Numbered from the stretch's first letter, positions 1 through 6,537 are shown. The stretch is DNA of 6,839 bases from JAQGMJ01 sp036271855 (GCA_036271855.1 DATAZV010000278.1:1-6839), one strand, 5' to 3'. Numbers and translations: made by a program. Notes: generated by a model not told the origin, from the letters alone.

Positions 1-100
1 TGAGCTTGCGCCAGCACCAGGCGCCGTGCCAGGAACCGTGGGCGAAGACAAAGGTTTTCTGCGCGGGCGGGGTTGCCGCCGGCTGGGATGCGTGGGTCAT
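1..100 (-). CDS. alpha/beta hydrolase, N-terminal fragment (runs off left edge)
   Basis: Only the first 33 codons lie in the window, reading leftward from an ATG at 100-98. After a short Ala/Pro-rich lead the protein enters the first core strand and the oxyanion-hole turn, FVFAHGSWHGAWCW (residues 17-30). This HG-x-WHGAWCW signature is typical of alpha/beta hydrolases of the AB_hydrolase_6 type, which includes plant methylesterase/hydroxynitrile-lyase relatives and many bacterial esterases. The nucleophile elbow and the Asp/His of the triad lie outside the window, so the substrate cannot be named. No convincing Shine-Dalgarno precedes the ATG; the frame stays open upstream without a better start, so the start is tentative. 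It follows the 196-aa gene on the same strand by 104 nt and could share its transcript. Confidence 0.85.
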   Translation of the reverse strand, partial: MTHASQPAATPPAQKTFVFAHGSWHGAWCWRKL

Positions 101-204
101 GGGGCTGTGGGTCGATCGGACGGTTCGTGAAAACGCACAGCCCGGATTTTGCCATTGCGCCGCCCGCGCACCCGGAGCCGGCGGCGCGGCGCCACCCGGC
201 GGTT

Positions 205-795
205 TCAGAGCAGCTGCCGCAAGCCCTGTACCGTCATTTCCATCTGGTCGGTGCTTTGCGCCCAGATTTCCCACGCACCGGTCGAATTCCTGAAGCCGAC
301 GACATTGACGCCATCTGCGTTCTCGCCATAGCCGTCCGGGCCGCTGCGGGTGAGGGCGCGCGAGCGTGCGAAGGCGGCATCGCCCATGCCTTCCTTCGCC
401 TTGCCGTCGCGATCGGCCAGGCCGCCGTCGATGTGCATTACCAGCGGCCCCTTTTCGCTGCCGGTGGCGGGGACGATGCGGATCTGGCAGCCGGCCACCT
501 GCGACGTGAAAAAATAACTCACGCCGGTGTCCGACAGGCGCAGGCTGGGCGCCCCGCCCACCTTCCAGGGCAGCCAGTAGGCCGAAATGCGGGTGTCGTT
601 GACGGCGCCCTGCTTCTCGCGGGTGTTGAAATCGATGATCTCCACCCCGGTGCCGTCGCTCACCCTGAGCTTCAAATCGAAGTCGACCAGCTTGCCCACG
701 GGAGGATGCGCGCCCATCTTCATGCTCTCCATGATGACCCGCTTTTGCAGGAAACCCTTTGGGTCCTTCTTGAATTCCTCGTTCATTCCGTCCAT
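205..795 (-). CDS. uncharacterised 196-aa protein; possible CNF/BLF1-like Cys-His deamidase fold
   Basis: Family not recognised with certainty. The frame is open up to an ATG at 876, but the ATG at 795 has GGGGAG seven bases upstream, so 196 aa is preferred. There is no signal peptide or membrane segment, so the product is probably cytosolic or exported by a route without a cleaved leader. The N-terminal ~30 residues are charged and helical (EEFKKDPKGFLQKR). The rest looks beta-rich. The only cysteine is Cys103, in TSQVAGCQIRIV, between predicted strands. His121 (LVMHIDGG) follows 18 residues later on the next predicted strand. A WEIWAQ strand (residues 175-180) lies near the end. This strand-GC-strand-His arrangement resembles glutamine deamidases of the CNF1/BLF1 class; that is inference from motif order only. 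Other His: only His30. The divergent neighbour is the oxidoreductase. A plain hypothetical protein of other function remains possible. Confidence 0.75.
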   Translation of the reverse strand: MDGMNEEFKKDPKGFLQKRVIMESMKMGAHPPVGKLVDFDLKLRVSDGTGVEIIDFNTREKQGAVNDTRISAYWLPWKVGGAPSLRLSDTGVSYFFTSQVAGCQIRIVPATGSEKGPLVMHIDGGLADRDGKAKEGMGDAAFARSRALTRSGPDGYGENADGVNVVGFRNSTGAWEIWAQSTDQMEMTVQGLRQLL

Positions 796-802
796 TGCGC
801 CG

Positions 803-808
803 CTCCCC
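803..808 (-). promoter_or_regulatory. ribosome binding site that fixes the start of the 196-aa gene
   Basis: On the minus strand GGGGAG is followed by seven bases (CGGCGCA) and ATG at 795. No comparable site precedes the upstream ATG at 876, so the shorter start is favoured. A further in-frame ATG three codons later (786) is less well spaced. Confidence 0.65.
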
Positions 809-879
809 GGATTGTGCCGGCGCACATCGCGCCTGCATGACAAGCGCATGCTCGACTTCGCCCCGGGGAGCGTCAAGCC

Positions 880-891
880 TACTTAAGTATA
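880..891 (-). promoter_or_regulatory. candidate -10 box and overlapping palindrome for the minus-strand gene
   Basis: Reading the minus strand, TATACT at 891-886 matches the sigma70 -10 consensus at five of six positions, about 90 bases upstream of the ATG at 795. No good -35 sits 16-18 bp upstream, which would fit an activator-dependent promoter. The perfect 10-bp palindrome TACTTAAGTA (880-889) overlaps it and could be an operator. This is pattern matching only. Confidence 0.3.
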
Positions 892-917
892 GGTTGGGCC
901 GATCCGGCATTGATTCC

Positions 918-931
918 GTGACTTTCCTCAC
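918..931. promoter_or_regulatory. CRP-like dyad GTGA-N6-TCAC
   Basis: GTGACTTTCCTCAC matches the core of the CRP-family consensus (TGTGA-N6-TCACA), lacking only the flanking T and A. Its centre is about 45 bp upstream of the start expected from the minus-strand TATACT, and about 96 bp upstream of the start expected for the plus-strand promoter. It could therefore act on either gene. An isolated 8-base match can arise by chance. Confidence 0.3.
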
Positions 932-984
932 GCTTTCCGGGTTTTTTCACAAAAACTCCGCGCCGCCGCATTAAAACCATTCAG

Positions 985-1014
985 TTGACGCGCTGTCCAA
1001 TTCATCGTTAGAGT
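985..1014 (+). promoter_or_regulatory. sigma70-like promoter of the oxidoreductase gene
   Basis: TTGACG (985-990) matches the -35 consensus at five of six bases. TAGAGT (1009-1014) matches the -10 at four of six with an 18-bp spacer. The predicted start near 1021 gives a leader of roughly 100 nt before the oxidoreductase ATG at 1120. Confidence 0.5.
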
Positions 1015-1024
1015 GGCTTGGCCA

Positions 1025-1043
1025 GGATGGACAATCTCCGTCC
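1025..1043 (+). other. leader hairpin upstream of the oxidoreductase
   Basis: GGATGGA (1025-1031) can pair with TCCGTCC (1037-1043) around a CAATC loop, giving seven base pairs including one U-G wobble in RNA. It sits at the predicted 5' end of the transcript. It has no following U run, so it is not a terminator; it may stabilise the mRNA or hide the uORF start at 1027. Confidence 0.35.
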
Positions 1044-1119
1044 CGGCAGGCACGTGGCGCACAGGGCTTACCGGCCCGCAGCACCGCGAACCCAAAAACA
1101 CGATTTTTGAGGGTGAGAC

Positions 1120-4100
1120 ATGACTTCGCAAACGCTGGCAGAGCGGGATGCTCTGGCCAAACTGGCCGCCGATGCGGCAACGGGTGCCCTGGGCGCCTCC
1201 ATCACCGACGCGCTACGCGACGTCGTCCTCGACGATAAATACACCGCCACTTCCGGGCGCATTTACTTGTCCGGCATCCAGGCCCTGGTGCGCCTGATGC
1301 TGATGCAGCGCTGGCGCGACGAGGCGGCGGGCTTGAATACCGGCGGCTTTGTTTCCGGCTATCGCGGCTCGCCCATTGGTGGTCTCGACGAAGCCTTGTG
1401 GGCGGCGGAAAAATTTCTCGCGCCGAAGAACATCAAATTCCAGGCCGGGCTGAACGAAGACCTGGCCGCCACCGCCGTCTGGGGCACGCAGCAGGTGAAC
1501 GTGATGCCCAACCCGACGGTCGATGGCGTCTACGCCATGTGGTACGCCAAGGGGCCGGGGGTGGACCGCTCCGGCGACGTGCTGAAACACGCCAACCATT
1601 TCGGTAGCTCGCCGCACGGCGGGGTGCTGCTGGTGGCGGGGGATGATCACGGCGCGTATTCGTCCACCCTGCCGCACCAGAGCGACCACATGTTCGCTGC
1701 CGCGATGATCCCGATGCTCTACCCCTGCAATGTGCAGGAGTACCTGGACCTGGGCATCCACGGCTGGGCGATGTCGCGCTACTCCGGCTGTTACGTCGGC
1801 TTCAAGGCGCTGGCCGATACGGTGGAGAGCATTGCGTCCGTCGATGCCGATCCGCACCGCGTGAAAATCGTGCTGCCGGAAGACTTCATCATGCCGGAGG
1901 GCGGGCTGAACGCGCGGCTGACGCGTTCGACCATCGGTGTGGCGGCGCGCGAGCAGGAAGCGCTGATGCAGGACTACAAGATCTACGCCGCGCTGGCTTA
2001 TGCGCGCGCCAACAAGCTGAACCACACGGTGATCGATAGCCCGAACCCGCGCCTCGGCATCATGGCTTCGGGCAAGAGCTACCTCGACGTGCTGGAAGCG
2101 CTGCAGGAGCTGGGCATCGACGATGCGCTGGCGGCGCAAATCGGCATTCGCGTCTTCAAGGTGGCGATGCCCTGGCCGCTGGAGCCGGATTCAGTGCGGC
2201 AATTCGCCGAGGGCCTCGATGAGGTTCTGGTGGTCGAGGAAAAGCGCCAGATCGTCGAGTACCAGTTGAAGGAGCATTTGTACAACTGGCGCGAGGACGT
2301 GCGCCCGCGCGTCATCGGCAAGTTCGACGAGAAGGGCGAGTGGGTGCATCAGCGCGGCGAATGGCTGCTCAGCGCCAAGGCAGATCTGAGCGTGGCGCAG
2401 ATCGCGCGGGTGATTGCGGCGCGCATCGCCCGCTTTCATTCGAGCGAGCGCATCAAGTCGCGCCTGGCTTTTCTCGAAGCCAAGGAAGTGGCGCTGGACA
2501 AGGCGCGCGTCGCGGTGCCGGCGCGCCCGGCGTATTACTGCTCGGGCTGCCCGCACAACACTTCCACCAAGGTGCCCGAGGGCCATCTGGCGCTGGCGGG
2601 CATCGGCTGCCACGCCATGGCCGCCGCCATCTACCCCGACGAGACCAAGACCATCACGCAAATGGGCGGCGAAGGGGTGGGCTGGGTCGGCCAGGCGCCG
2701 TTTACCAGCACGCAGCACGTGTTCGCCAACCTGGGCGACGGCACTTACTACCACTCCGGCATTCTCGCCATCCGCCAATCGATCGCGGCGGGCGTGAACA
2801 TCACCTACAAGATTCTGTATAACGATGCCGTGGCGATGACCGGCGGCCAGCCCTTCGACGGGCCGCTGGACGTGCAGATGATTTCGCGCCAGGTGGCCGC
2901 CGAAGGCGTGACGCGCATCGTGGTGGTGAGCGACGAGCCGGAGAAGTACGACGGCGCCGCCGCCGGTACGCTGGCCACCGGCACCACCGTGCATCATCGC
3001 CGCGACATGGACGCGATCCAGCGCGAACTGGCCGCCACCGCCGGCACCACCATCCTGATCTACGACCAGACCTGCGCCGCCGAGAAACGCCGCCGCCGCA
3101 AGAAAAACACCTTCCCCGACCCGCCCAAGCGCGTGGTGATCAACGAAGCGGTGTGCGAAGGCTGCGGCGATTGCGGAAAGGTGAGCAACTGCACCTCCGT
3201 GATGCCGCTGGAAACCGAGTTCGGGCGCAAGCGCACCATCGACCAGAGTTCGTGCAACAAGGACTACTCCTGCGTGAATGGTTTTTGCCCGAGCTTCGTC
3301 ACCGTCGAAGGCGGGCAGTTGAAAAAGAGCAAGACCGGTGTGACCGCGAAAGGCGCGGCGGACGCGAATCTCGCGCTGTTCGCCGACTTGCCGCAGCCGG
3401 TGTTGCCGCTGCTGGGCGAGTCTCCTTACGGCATCCTCATCACCGGCATCGGCGGCACCGGCGTGATCACCGTCGGCGCCCTGCTCGGCATGGCGGCGCA
3501 CCTCGAAGGCAAGGGCGTGAGCGTGCTGGACATGACCGGCATGTCGCAAAAGAATGGTTCGGTGATGTCGCACGTGCGCATCGCCCCCACCCCGGCGGAC
3601 ATACGCGCGGTGCGCCTGGCCTCGGGCGAAGCCGATGCGGTGCTGGGCTGCGACCTGATGACTTCCGCTTCCGCCGACGCACTATCGAAAATGCAACTGG
3701 GCCGCGCCCGCGCGGTGATCAACACCAACGAAGTGCCGGTGGGCGGCTTTGCCCAGAACCCGGACTGGCAATATCCCGGCGAGGCGATGGAGGGATTGAT
3801 CGAAGAGGCAGTGGGCCGCGACGGCGTGTGGTTCCTCGACGCCACGCGCATCGCCACCGCGCTGATGGGCGACTCGATTGCCACCAACCTGTTCATGCTG
3901 GGCTACGCCTGGCAGCGCGGGCTGGTGCCCTTGAGCGAGGCCGCGATCCTGCGCGCCATCGAGCTCAACGGCGTGGCGATTGCCAGCAACCAGCAAAGCT
4001 TCATGTGGGGCCGGCGCGCCGCGCATGACCTGGAGAAGGTGACGCGCATCGCCACCCCGTCGCAGGCGATCTCGATCACCCACCTGCTGCCGCCCTCGCT

Positions 4101-4758
4101 CGATAAAGTGATCGAGCGCCGCGTCGCCTACCTCACCGATTACCAGGACGCCGACTACGCCGAACGCTATCGCGCCCTGGTGGCGCGGGTGCGCGACACG
4201 GAGTCATCACTGGACGCCGGCCACAAACTCGCCGAAGCCGTGGCGAAAAACTACTTCACCCTGCTCGCCTACAAGGACGAATACGAAGTCGCGCGCCTGT
4301 ACACCGACGGCAACTTCCTGAAAAAAGTGGCGAGCCAGTTCGAGGGCGACTACAAGCTCAAGTTCCACCTGGCGCCGCCGGTGATGAACCCGCCCGACCC
4401 GGTCACCGGCAAAGCGAAGAAGTCCCAGTTCGGCCCCTGGATGATGCCGGCCTTCGGCGTGCTCAAGCGCTTCAAGTTCCTGCGCGGCTCGCTGCTGGAC
4501 CCCTTCGGCCACACCGCTGAACGCCGCGCCGAGCGCGCATTGATCGCCGAGTACGAGCAGACCATCGAGGGCCTGCTGGTGGACCTGAACGCGAAAAATC
4601 TGCCGCTCGCCGCCGAGATCGCCGCGCTGCCCGCGACCATTCGCGGCTTCGGCCACATCAAGGATGCGGCGATGAAAAAGGCGGCGGCCAAGCGCGCGGA
4701 ACTGCTCGGCCAGTGGCCGGGTGCGCCCGCCCTGGCGCCGGTGCGCCGCGCCGCGTAG
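1120..4758 (+). CDS. single-chain indolepyruvate:ferredoxin oxidoreductase (fused alpha-beta form)
   Basis: A 1212-aa TPP- and Fe-S-dependent 2-oxoacid:ferredoxin oxidoreductase (EC 1.2.7.8 family). It is expected to convert indolepyruvate or phenylpyruvate plus CoA to aryl-acetyl-CoA and CO2, reducing ferredoxin. Domains in order: N-terminal pyrimidine-binding TPP domain, ~30-460, with GYRGSPIGGLD at 80-90, NEDLAATAVWGTQQ at 112-125 and GPGVDRSGD at 145-153; TPP/Mg-binding domain, ~470-660, with CSGCPHNTS from Cys474, Gly539-Asp540-Gly541 and Asn568 forming the GDG...N motif; a cysteine-rich Fe-S segment, 679-723 (Cys679, 682, 685, 691, 712, 718, 723); a gamma-type domain, ~770-960, with GIGGTG at 776-781 and MSQKNGSV after it; and a C-terminal extension, ~970-1170, of the DUF6537 kind. 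Archaeal IorA and IorB are separate chains; proteobacterial homologues of this length are usually fused, so the gene looks intact. GAGGG (1109-1113) lies six bases before the ATG. It appears monocistronic, with its own promoter and terminator. Exact substrate is not determined by sequence. Confidence 0.95.
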   Translation: MTSQTLAERDALAKLAADAATGALGASITDALRDVVLDDKYTATSGRIYLSGIQALVRLMLMQRWRDEAAGLNTGGFVSGYRGSPIGGLDEALWAAEKFLAPKNIKFQAGLNEDLAATAVWGTQQVNVMPNPTVDGVYAMWYAKGPGVDRSGDVLKHANHFGSSPHGGVLLVAGDDHGAYSSTLPHQSDHMFAAAMIPMLYPCNVQEYLDLGIHGWAMSRYSGCYVGFKALADTVESIASVDADPHRVKIVLPEDFIMPEGGLNARLTRSTIGVAAREQEALMQDYKIYAALAYARANKLNHTVIDSPNPRLGIMASGKSYLDVLEALQELGIDDALAAQIGIRVFKVAMPWPLEPDSVRQFAEGLDEVLVVEEKRQIVEYQLKEHLYNWREDVRPRVIGKFDEKGEWVHQRGEWLLSAKADLSVAQIARVIAARIARFHSSERIKSRLAFLEAKEVALDKARVAVPARPAYYCSGCPHNTSTKVPEGHLALAGIGCHAMAAAIYPDETKTITQMGGEGVGWVGQAPFTSTQHVFANLGDGTYYHSGILAIRQSIAAGVNITYKILYNDAVAMTGGQPFDGPLDVQMISRQVAAEGVTRIVVVSDEPEKYDGAAAGTLATGTTVHHRRDMDAIQRELAATAGTTILIYDQTCAAEKRRRRKKNTFPDPPKRVVINEAVCEGCGDCGKVSNCTSVMPLETEFGRKRTIDQSSCNKDYSCVNGFCPSFVTVEGGQLKKSKTGVTAKGAADANLALFADLPQPVLPLLGESPYGILITGIGGTGVITVGALLGMAAHLEGKGVSVLDMTGMSQKNGSVMSHVRIAPTPADIRAVRLASGEADAVLGCDLMTSASADALSKMQLGRARAVINTNEVPVGGFAQNPDWQYPGEAMEGLIEEAVGRDGVWFLDATRIATALMGDSIATNLFMLGYAWQRGLVPLSEAAILRAIELNGVAIASNQQSFMWGRRAAHDLEKVTRIATPSQAISITHLLPPSLDKVIERRVAYLTDYQDADYAERYRALVARVRDTESSLDAGHKLAEAVAKNYFTLLAYKDEYEVARLYTDGNFLKKVASQFEGDYKLKFHLAPPVMNPPDPVTGKAKKSQFGPWMMPAFGVLKRFKFLRGSLLDPFGHTAERRAERALIAEYEQTIEGLLVDLNAKNLPLAAEIAALPATIRGFGHIKDAAMKKAAAKRAELLGQWPGAPALAPVRRAA

Positions 4759-4781
4759 CTCGACCGCTTGTTGTTCCCCTT

Positions 4782-4808
4782 CGCCGGGCTGCGTGCCCGG
4801 CGTTTTTT
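4782..4808 (+). terminator. rho-independent terminator of the oxidoreductase gene
   Basis: A perfect 8-bp stem CGCCGGGC / GCCCGGCG closes a five-base loop TGCGT and is followed directly by six T. It starts 23 bases after the stop codon. It separates the oxidoreductase transcript from the DoxX gene downstream. Confidence 0.93.
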
Positions 4809-4846
4809 CGTCCGCTTGCCGCGCCCAAAACGTGTAGCTGCGCGTA

Positions 4847-4876
4847 TTAGCGCTTTAGCATGTACTGATTTATAGG
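4847..4876 (+). promoter_or_regulatory. possible promoter of the DoxX-like gene
   Basis: The AT-rich patch after the terminator holds TATAGG (4871-4876), four of six to the -10 consensus, with a poor TTAGCG 18 bp upstream (4847-4852). A small palindrome GTAG-AA-CTAC (4876-4885) follows. Some promoter is required here because the strong terminator precedes it, but this exact placement is weak. Confidence 0.25.
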
Positions 4877-4949
4877 TAGAACTACGGGCATCCGCGCCGG
4901 GGGCGCCAGGCGTATCTCGTGCGCCGATGGGGCAACCACCATCAATCAC

Positions 4950-4954
4950 AAGGA
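4950..4954 (+). promoter_or_regulatory. ribosome binding site choosing the DoxX start
   Basis: AAGGA lies eight bases before the ATG at 4963. The in-frame ATG at 4927 has no purine-rich site upstream, so the start at 4963 is preferred. Confidence 0.7.
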
Positions 4955-4962
4955 CGCACCCG

Positions 4963-5481
<519 letters not shown>

Positions 5482-6045
5482 CTAGCGCGTCTCCGCCTTG
5501 CTGCAGGAAGGCTCCATGTCGACGCCGAGATACATATAGGCATGCCACACGCGCTGTTTGCCCTGCCAGGCGGTGACGTGAATGCCGTCGCTGCTGGGGC
5601 AGGCCTTGAGCAACTCGGCGCGGCCGTCGCCGTCGAGGTCGATCAGCAGGCCGCCCTTGATTTTTTTCCCGGTCGGCTTGCCCTTGATGACGACGGCGGG
5701 CGCGGCGTCGGCGCTGGTGCCCGAGAGGCCCTGGGCGCGCAGGGCAAAGCCGGCGGTGCGCTGCACTTCGGAGGACTGCGCGTTGCCGCCCAGGCCGGCC
5801 TTGCCGCCGACGCGGGCGCAACAATGCACCGCGAAATCGGGCAACGAGATGATGGTGACTTCGTCGCCCTTCGCAAAAGTGCCGGGCGGGCTGATCAGCG
5901 CGGGCGAGCCGCCGGAGACGAACAGGCCCATCGGCGGCAACCCGGCATGCGCCAGGCCGGGCAGCGTGATCATGAGCGTAGTCACCAAGACCCGCAGGAG
6001 ACGAAAAACGCGGCGGGCGATGAGAGGGTGGGCGAGAAGCGGCAT
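5482..6045 (-). CDS. exported hypothetical protein with DxDxDG (FG-GAP/VCBS-like) loop
   Basis: A 187-aa protein of unknown function. From the ATG at 6045 it begins with a Sec-type signal peptide: basic region (ARRVFRLLR), hydrophobic core (VLVTTLMITL) and a likely cut after LAHA (residue 34). The mature part holds Cys75-Cys76 as an adjacent pair, then DLDGDGRAE (136-144), an EF-hand-like calcium loop of the kind found in FG-GAP/VCBS repeats. A VWHAYMYLGVDMEPSC C-terminus (Cys181) follows, with another Cys at 149. Four cysteines in an exported protein suggest disulfides. The frame is open further upstream to 6231, but those residues would precede the signal peptide, so the shorter start is preferred. 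No Shine-Dalgarno precedes it; a GATAAT lies six bases before the ATG. Its stop codon directly abuts that of the DoxX gene. No enzymatic motif was seen. Confidence 0.78.
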   Translation of the reverse strand: MPLLAHPLIARRVFRLLRVLVTTLMITLPGLAHAGLPPMGLFVSGGSPALISPPGTFAKGDEVTIISLPDFAVHCCARVGGKAGLGGNAQSSEVQRTAGFALRAQGLSGTSADAAPAVVIKGKPTGKKIKGGLLIDLDGDGRAELLKACPSSDGIHVTAWQGKQRVWHAYMYLGVDMEPSCSKAETR

Positions 6046-6051
6046 GCCGCG

Positions 6052-6057
6052 ATTATC
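6052..6057 (-). promoter_or_regulatory. possible -10 box giving a leaderless transcript
   Basis: GATAAT on the minus strand (6057-6052) matches the -10 consensus at five of six positions. It is followed by CGCGGC and then the ATG at 6045, so transcription would start at or next to the initiation codon. No good -35 is seen 16-18 bp upstream. Confidence 0.3.
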
Positions 6058-6124
6058 GCGCCCCGCACGCAGCCGCACCATTCCGGGTCGTGAGAGTGGG
6101 ACAGTCCATCCCGATTTTCGCTGC

Positions 6125-6154
6125 TTTATTTGCCCGGGTGCGCACGTATATAAC
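6125..6154 (+). promoter_or_regulatory. candidate promoter of the small exported protein
   Basis: TATAAC (6149-6154), within TATATAAC, matches the -10 consensus at five of six. TTTATT (6125-6130) is a weak -35 at 18-bp spacing. A start near 6161 would give a ~70-nt leader containing the hairpin GCCACC-GCC-GGTGGC (6178-6192). Confidence 0.4.
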
Positions 6155-6177
6155 TTACAGCTTCCGATAAAGTCCGC

Positions 6178-6192
6178 GCCACCGCCGGTGGC
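6178..6192 (+). other. hairpin in the leader of the small exported protein
   Basis: GCCACC pairs perfectly with GGTGGC around a three-base GCC loop. It ends 25 bases before the ribosome binding site and has no U run, so it is a leader structure rather than a terminator. Confidence 0.4.
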
Positions 6193-6217
6193 CCTTACCG
6201 CCAGCCATTTCAACAAC

Positions 6218-6222
6218 GAGGA
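6218..6222 (+). promoter_or_regulatory. ribosome binding site choosing the 88-aa protein start
   Basis: GAGGA lies seven bases before the ATG at 6230. The frame is open far upstream with other possible starts, but only this one has a well-spaced site and puts a signal peptide at the N-terminus. Confidence 0.75.
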
Positions 6223-6229
6223 TGCAAAC

Positions 6230-6496
6230 ATGGCCCACTATCGTTCAATTATCGGCGCATCGCTGCTTGCGCTTTTCGCCACCGCTCCCGCCTTCGCGCA
6301 ACAAGGCGCGCCCGGTGGCAGCCTTTACAAAGACCCGCAATCGCGTTCGTTTGTGCAATCCACCGACAAGGCGCCGGCGGACAGCGCCAAGGCGCCCGGC
6401 GCCAGCGCACCGGCGCCCACCGGCGCGGCCAGCGGCGAAGTCGCTGCGCCCCCCACCGACGGCAGCCTGATGGGCCCGCGCTTCGGCGGCGGCTGA
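6230..6496 (+). CDS. small exported Ala/Pro/Gly-rich hypothetical protein
   Basis: An 88-aa protein not recognised as any family. Residues 1-23 form a clear signal peptide: short basic start (AHYR), hydrophobic core (IIGASLLALFATAP) and an AFA cleavage site before QQ. The mature ~65 residues contain no Cys. They begin QQGAPGGSLYKDPQSRSF and then run into a low-complexity Ala/Pro/Gly/Ser/Lys linker (about 45-75), ending in SLMGPRFGGG. This looks like a small disordered periplasmic or secreted protein rather than an enzyme. It has its own ribosome binding site, candidate promoter and strong terminator, so it is a single-gene unit. It diverges from the exported gene at 5482-6045. The strong translation and termination signals argue that it is real despite its size. 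Confidence 0.8.
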   Translation: MAHYRSIIGASLLALFATAPAFAQQGAPGGSLYKDPQSRSFVQSTDKAPADSAKAPGASAPAPTGAASGEVAAPPTDGSLMGPRFGGG

Positions 6497-6537
6497 TCGC
6501 AGGCACGCTAGACGCAGCACGCTTTCGCGGCATCACG

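Larger units (their letters stand above)
796..1119. other. divergent intergenic regulatory region
   Basis: This 324-bp gap separates the leftward 196-aa gene from the rightward oxidoreductase. It holds no convincing protein gene larger than the 27-codon upstream ORF at 1027-1110. Contents from left to right: leader of the minus-strand gene; a 10-bp palindrome TACTTAAGTA (880-889) overlapping a minus-strand TATACT (891-886); a GTGA-N6-TCAC dyad (918-931); an AT-rich inverted repeat GTTTTT-TCAC-AAAAAC (941-956); a TTGACG promoter (985-1014); and a ~100-nt leader with a hairpin (1025-1043). No tRNA or known riboswitch was recognised. Confidence 0.6.

Noticed and set aside
101..204. terminator between the 196-aa gene and the hydrolase
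   Set aside because: The stretch is very GC-rich and can form imperfect stems, but no clean stem with a T run on the minus strand was found.
73..840. 255-aa plus-strand open frame opposite the 196-aa protein
   Set aside because: It is the antisense shadow of the 205-795 gene, has no ribosome binding site, and its composition (His/Ala/Arg/Gly-rich) is that of a GC-driven non-coding frame.
1027..1110. 27-codon upstream ORF as an annotated gene
   Set aside because: No properly spaced ribosome binding site and no recognisable peptide. It is kept as a leader observation and not called as a CDS.
1213..2139. 308-aa minus-strand open frame inside the oxidoreductase
   Set aside because: Same reason: a shadow of the TPP-domain coding sequence with low-information composition.
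2191..3573. 460-aa minus-strand open frame inside the oxidoreductase
   Set aside because: Long antisense frames are expected opposite GC-rich genes. Its product is His/Ala/Arg/Gly-rich without domain motifs, while the plus strand carries a clear conserved enzyme.
3153..4028. 291-aa plus-strand frame overlapping the oxidoreductase
   Set aside because: It is an out-of-frame, Arg-rich reading of the gamma-domain coding region. The main frame runs through unbroken, so no frameshift is implied.
4350..4949. 199-aa minus-strand frame across the oxidoreductase end and terminator
   Set aside because: It runs through the terminator hairpin and opposite coding DNA, with an Arg/Ser/Ala-rich product lacking recognisable domains.
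5582..6229. upstream extension of the small exported protein into a 304-aa frame
   Set aside because: The extension overlaps the opposing exported gene, has no ribosome binding site and would bury the signal peptide. The start at 6230 has GAGGA at seven bases.
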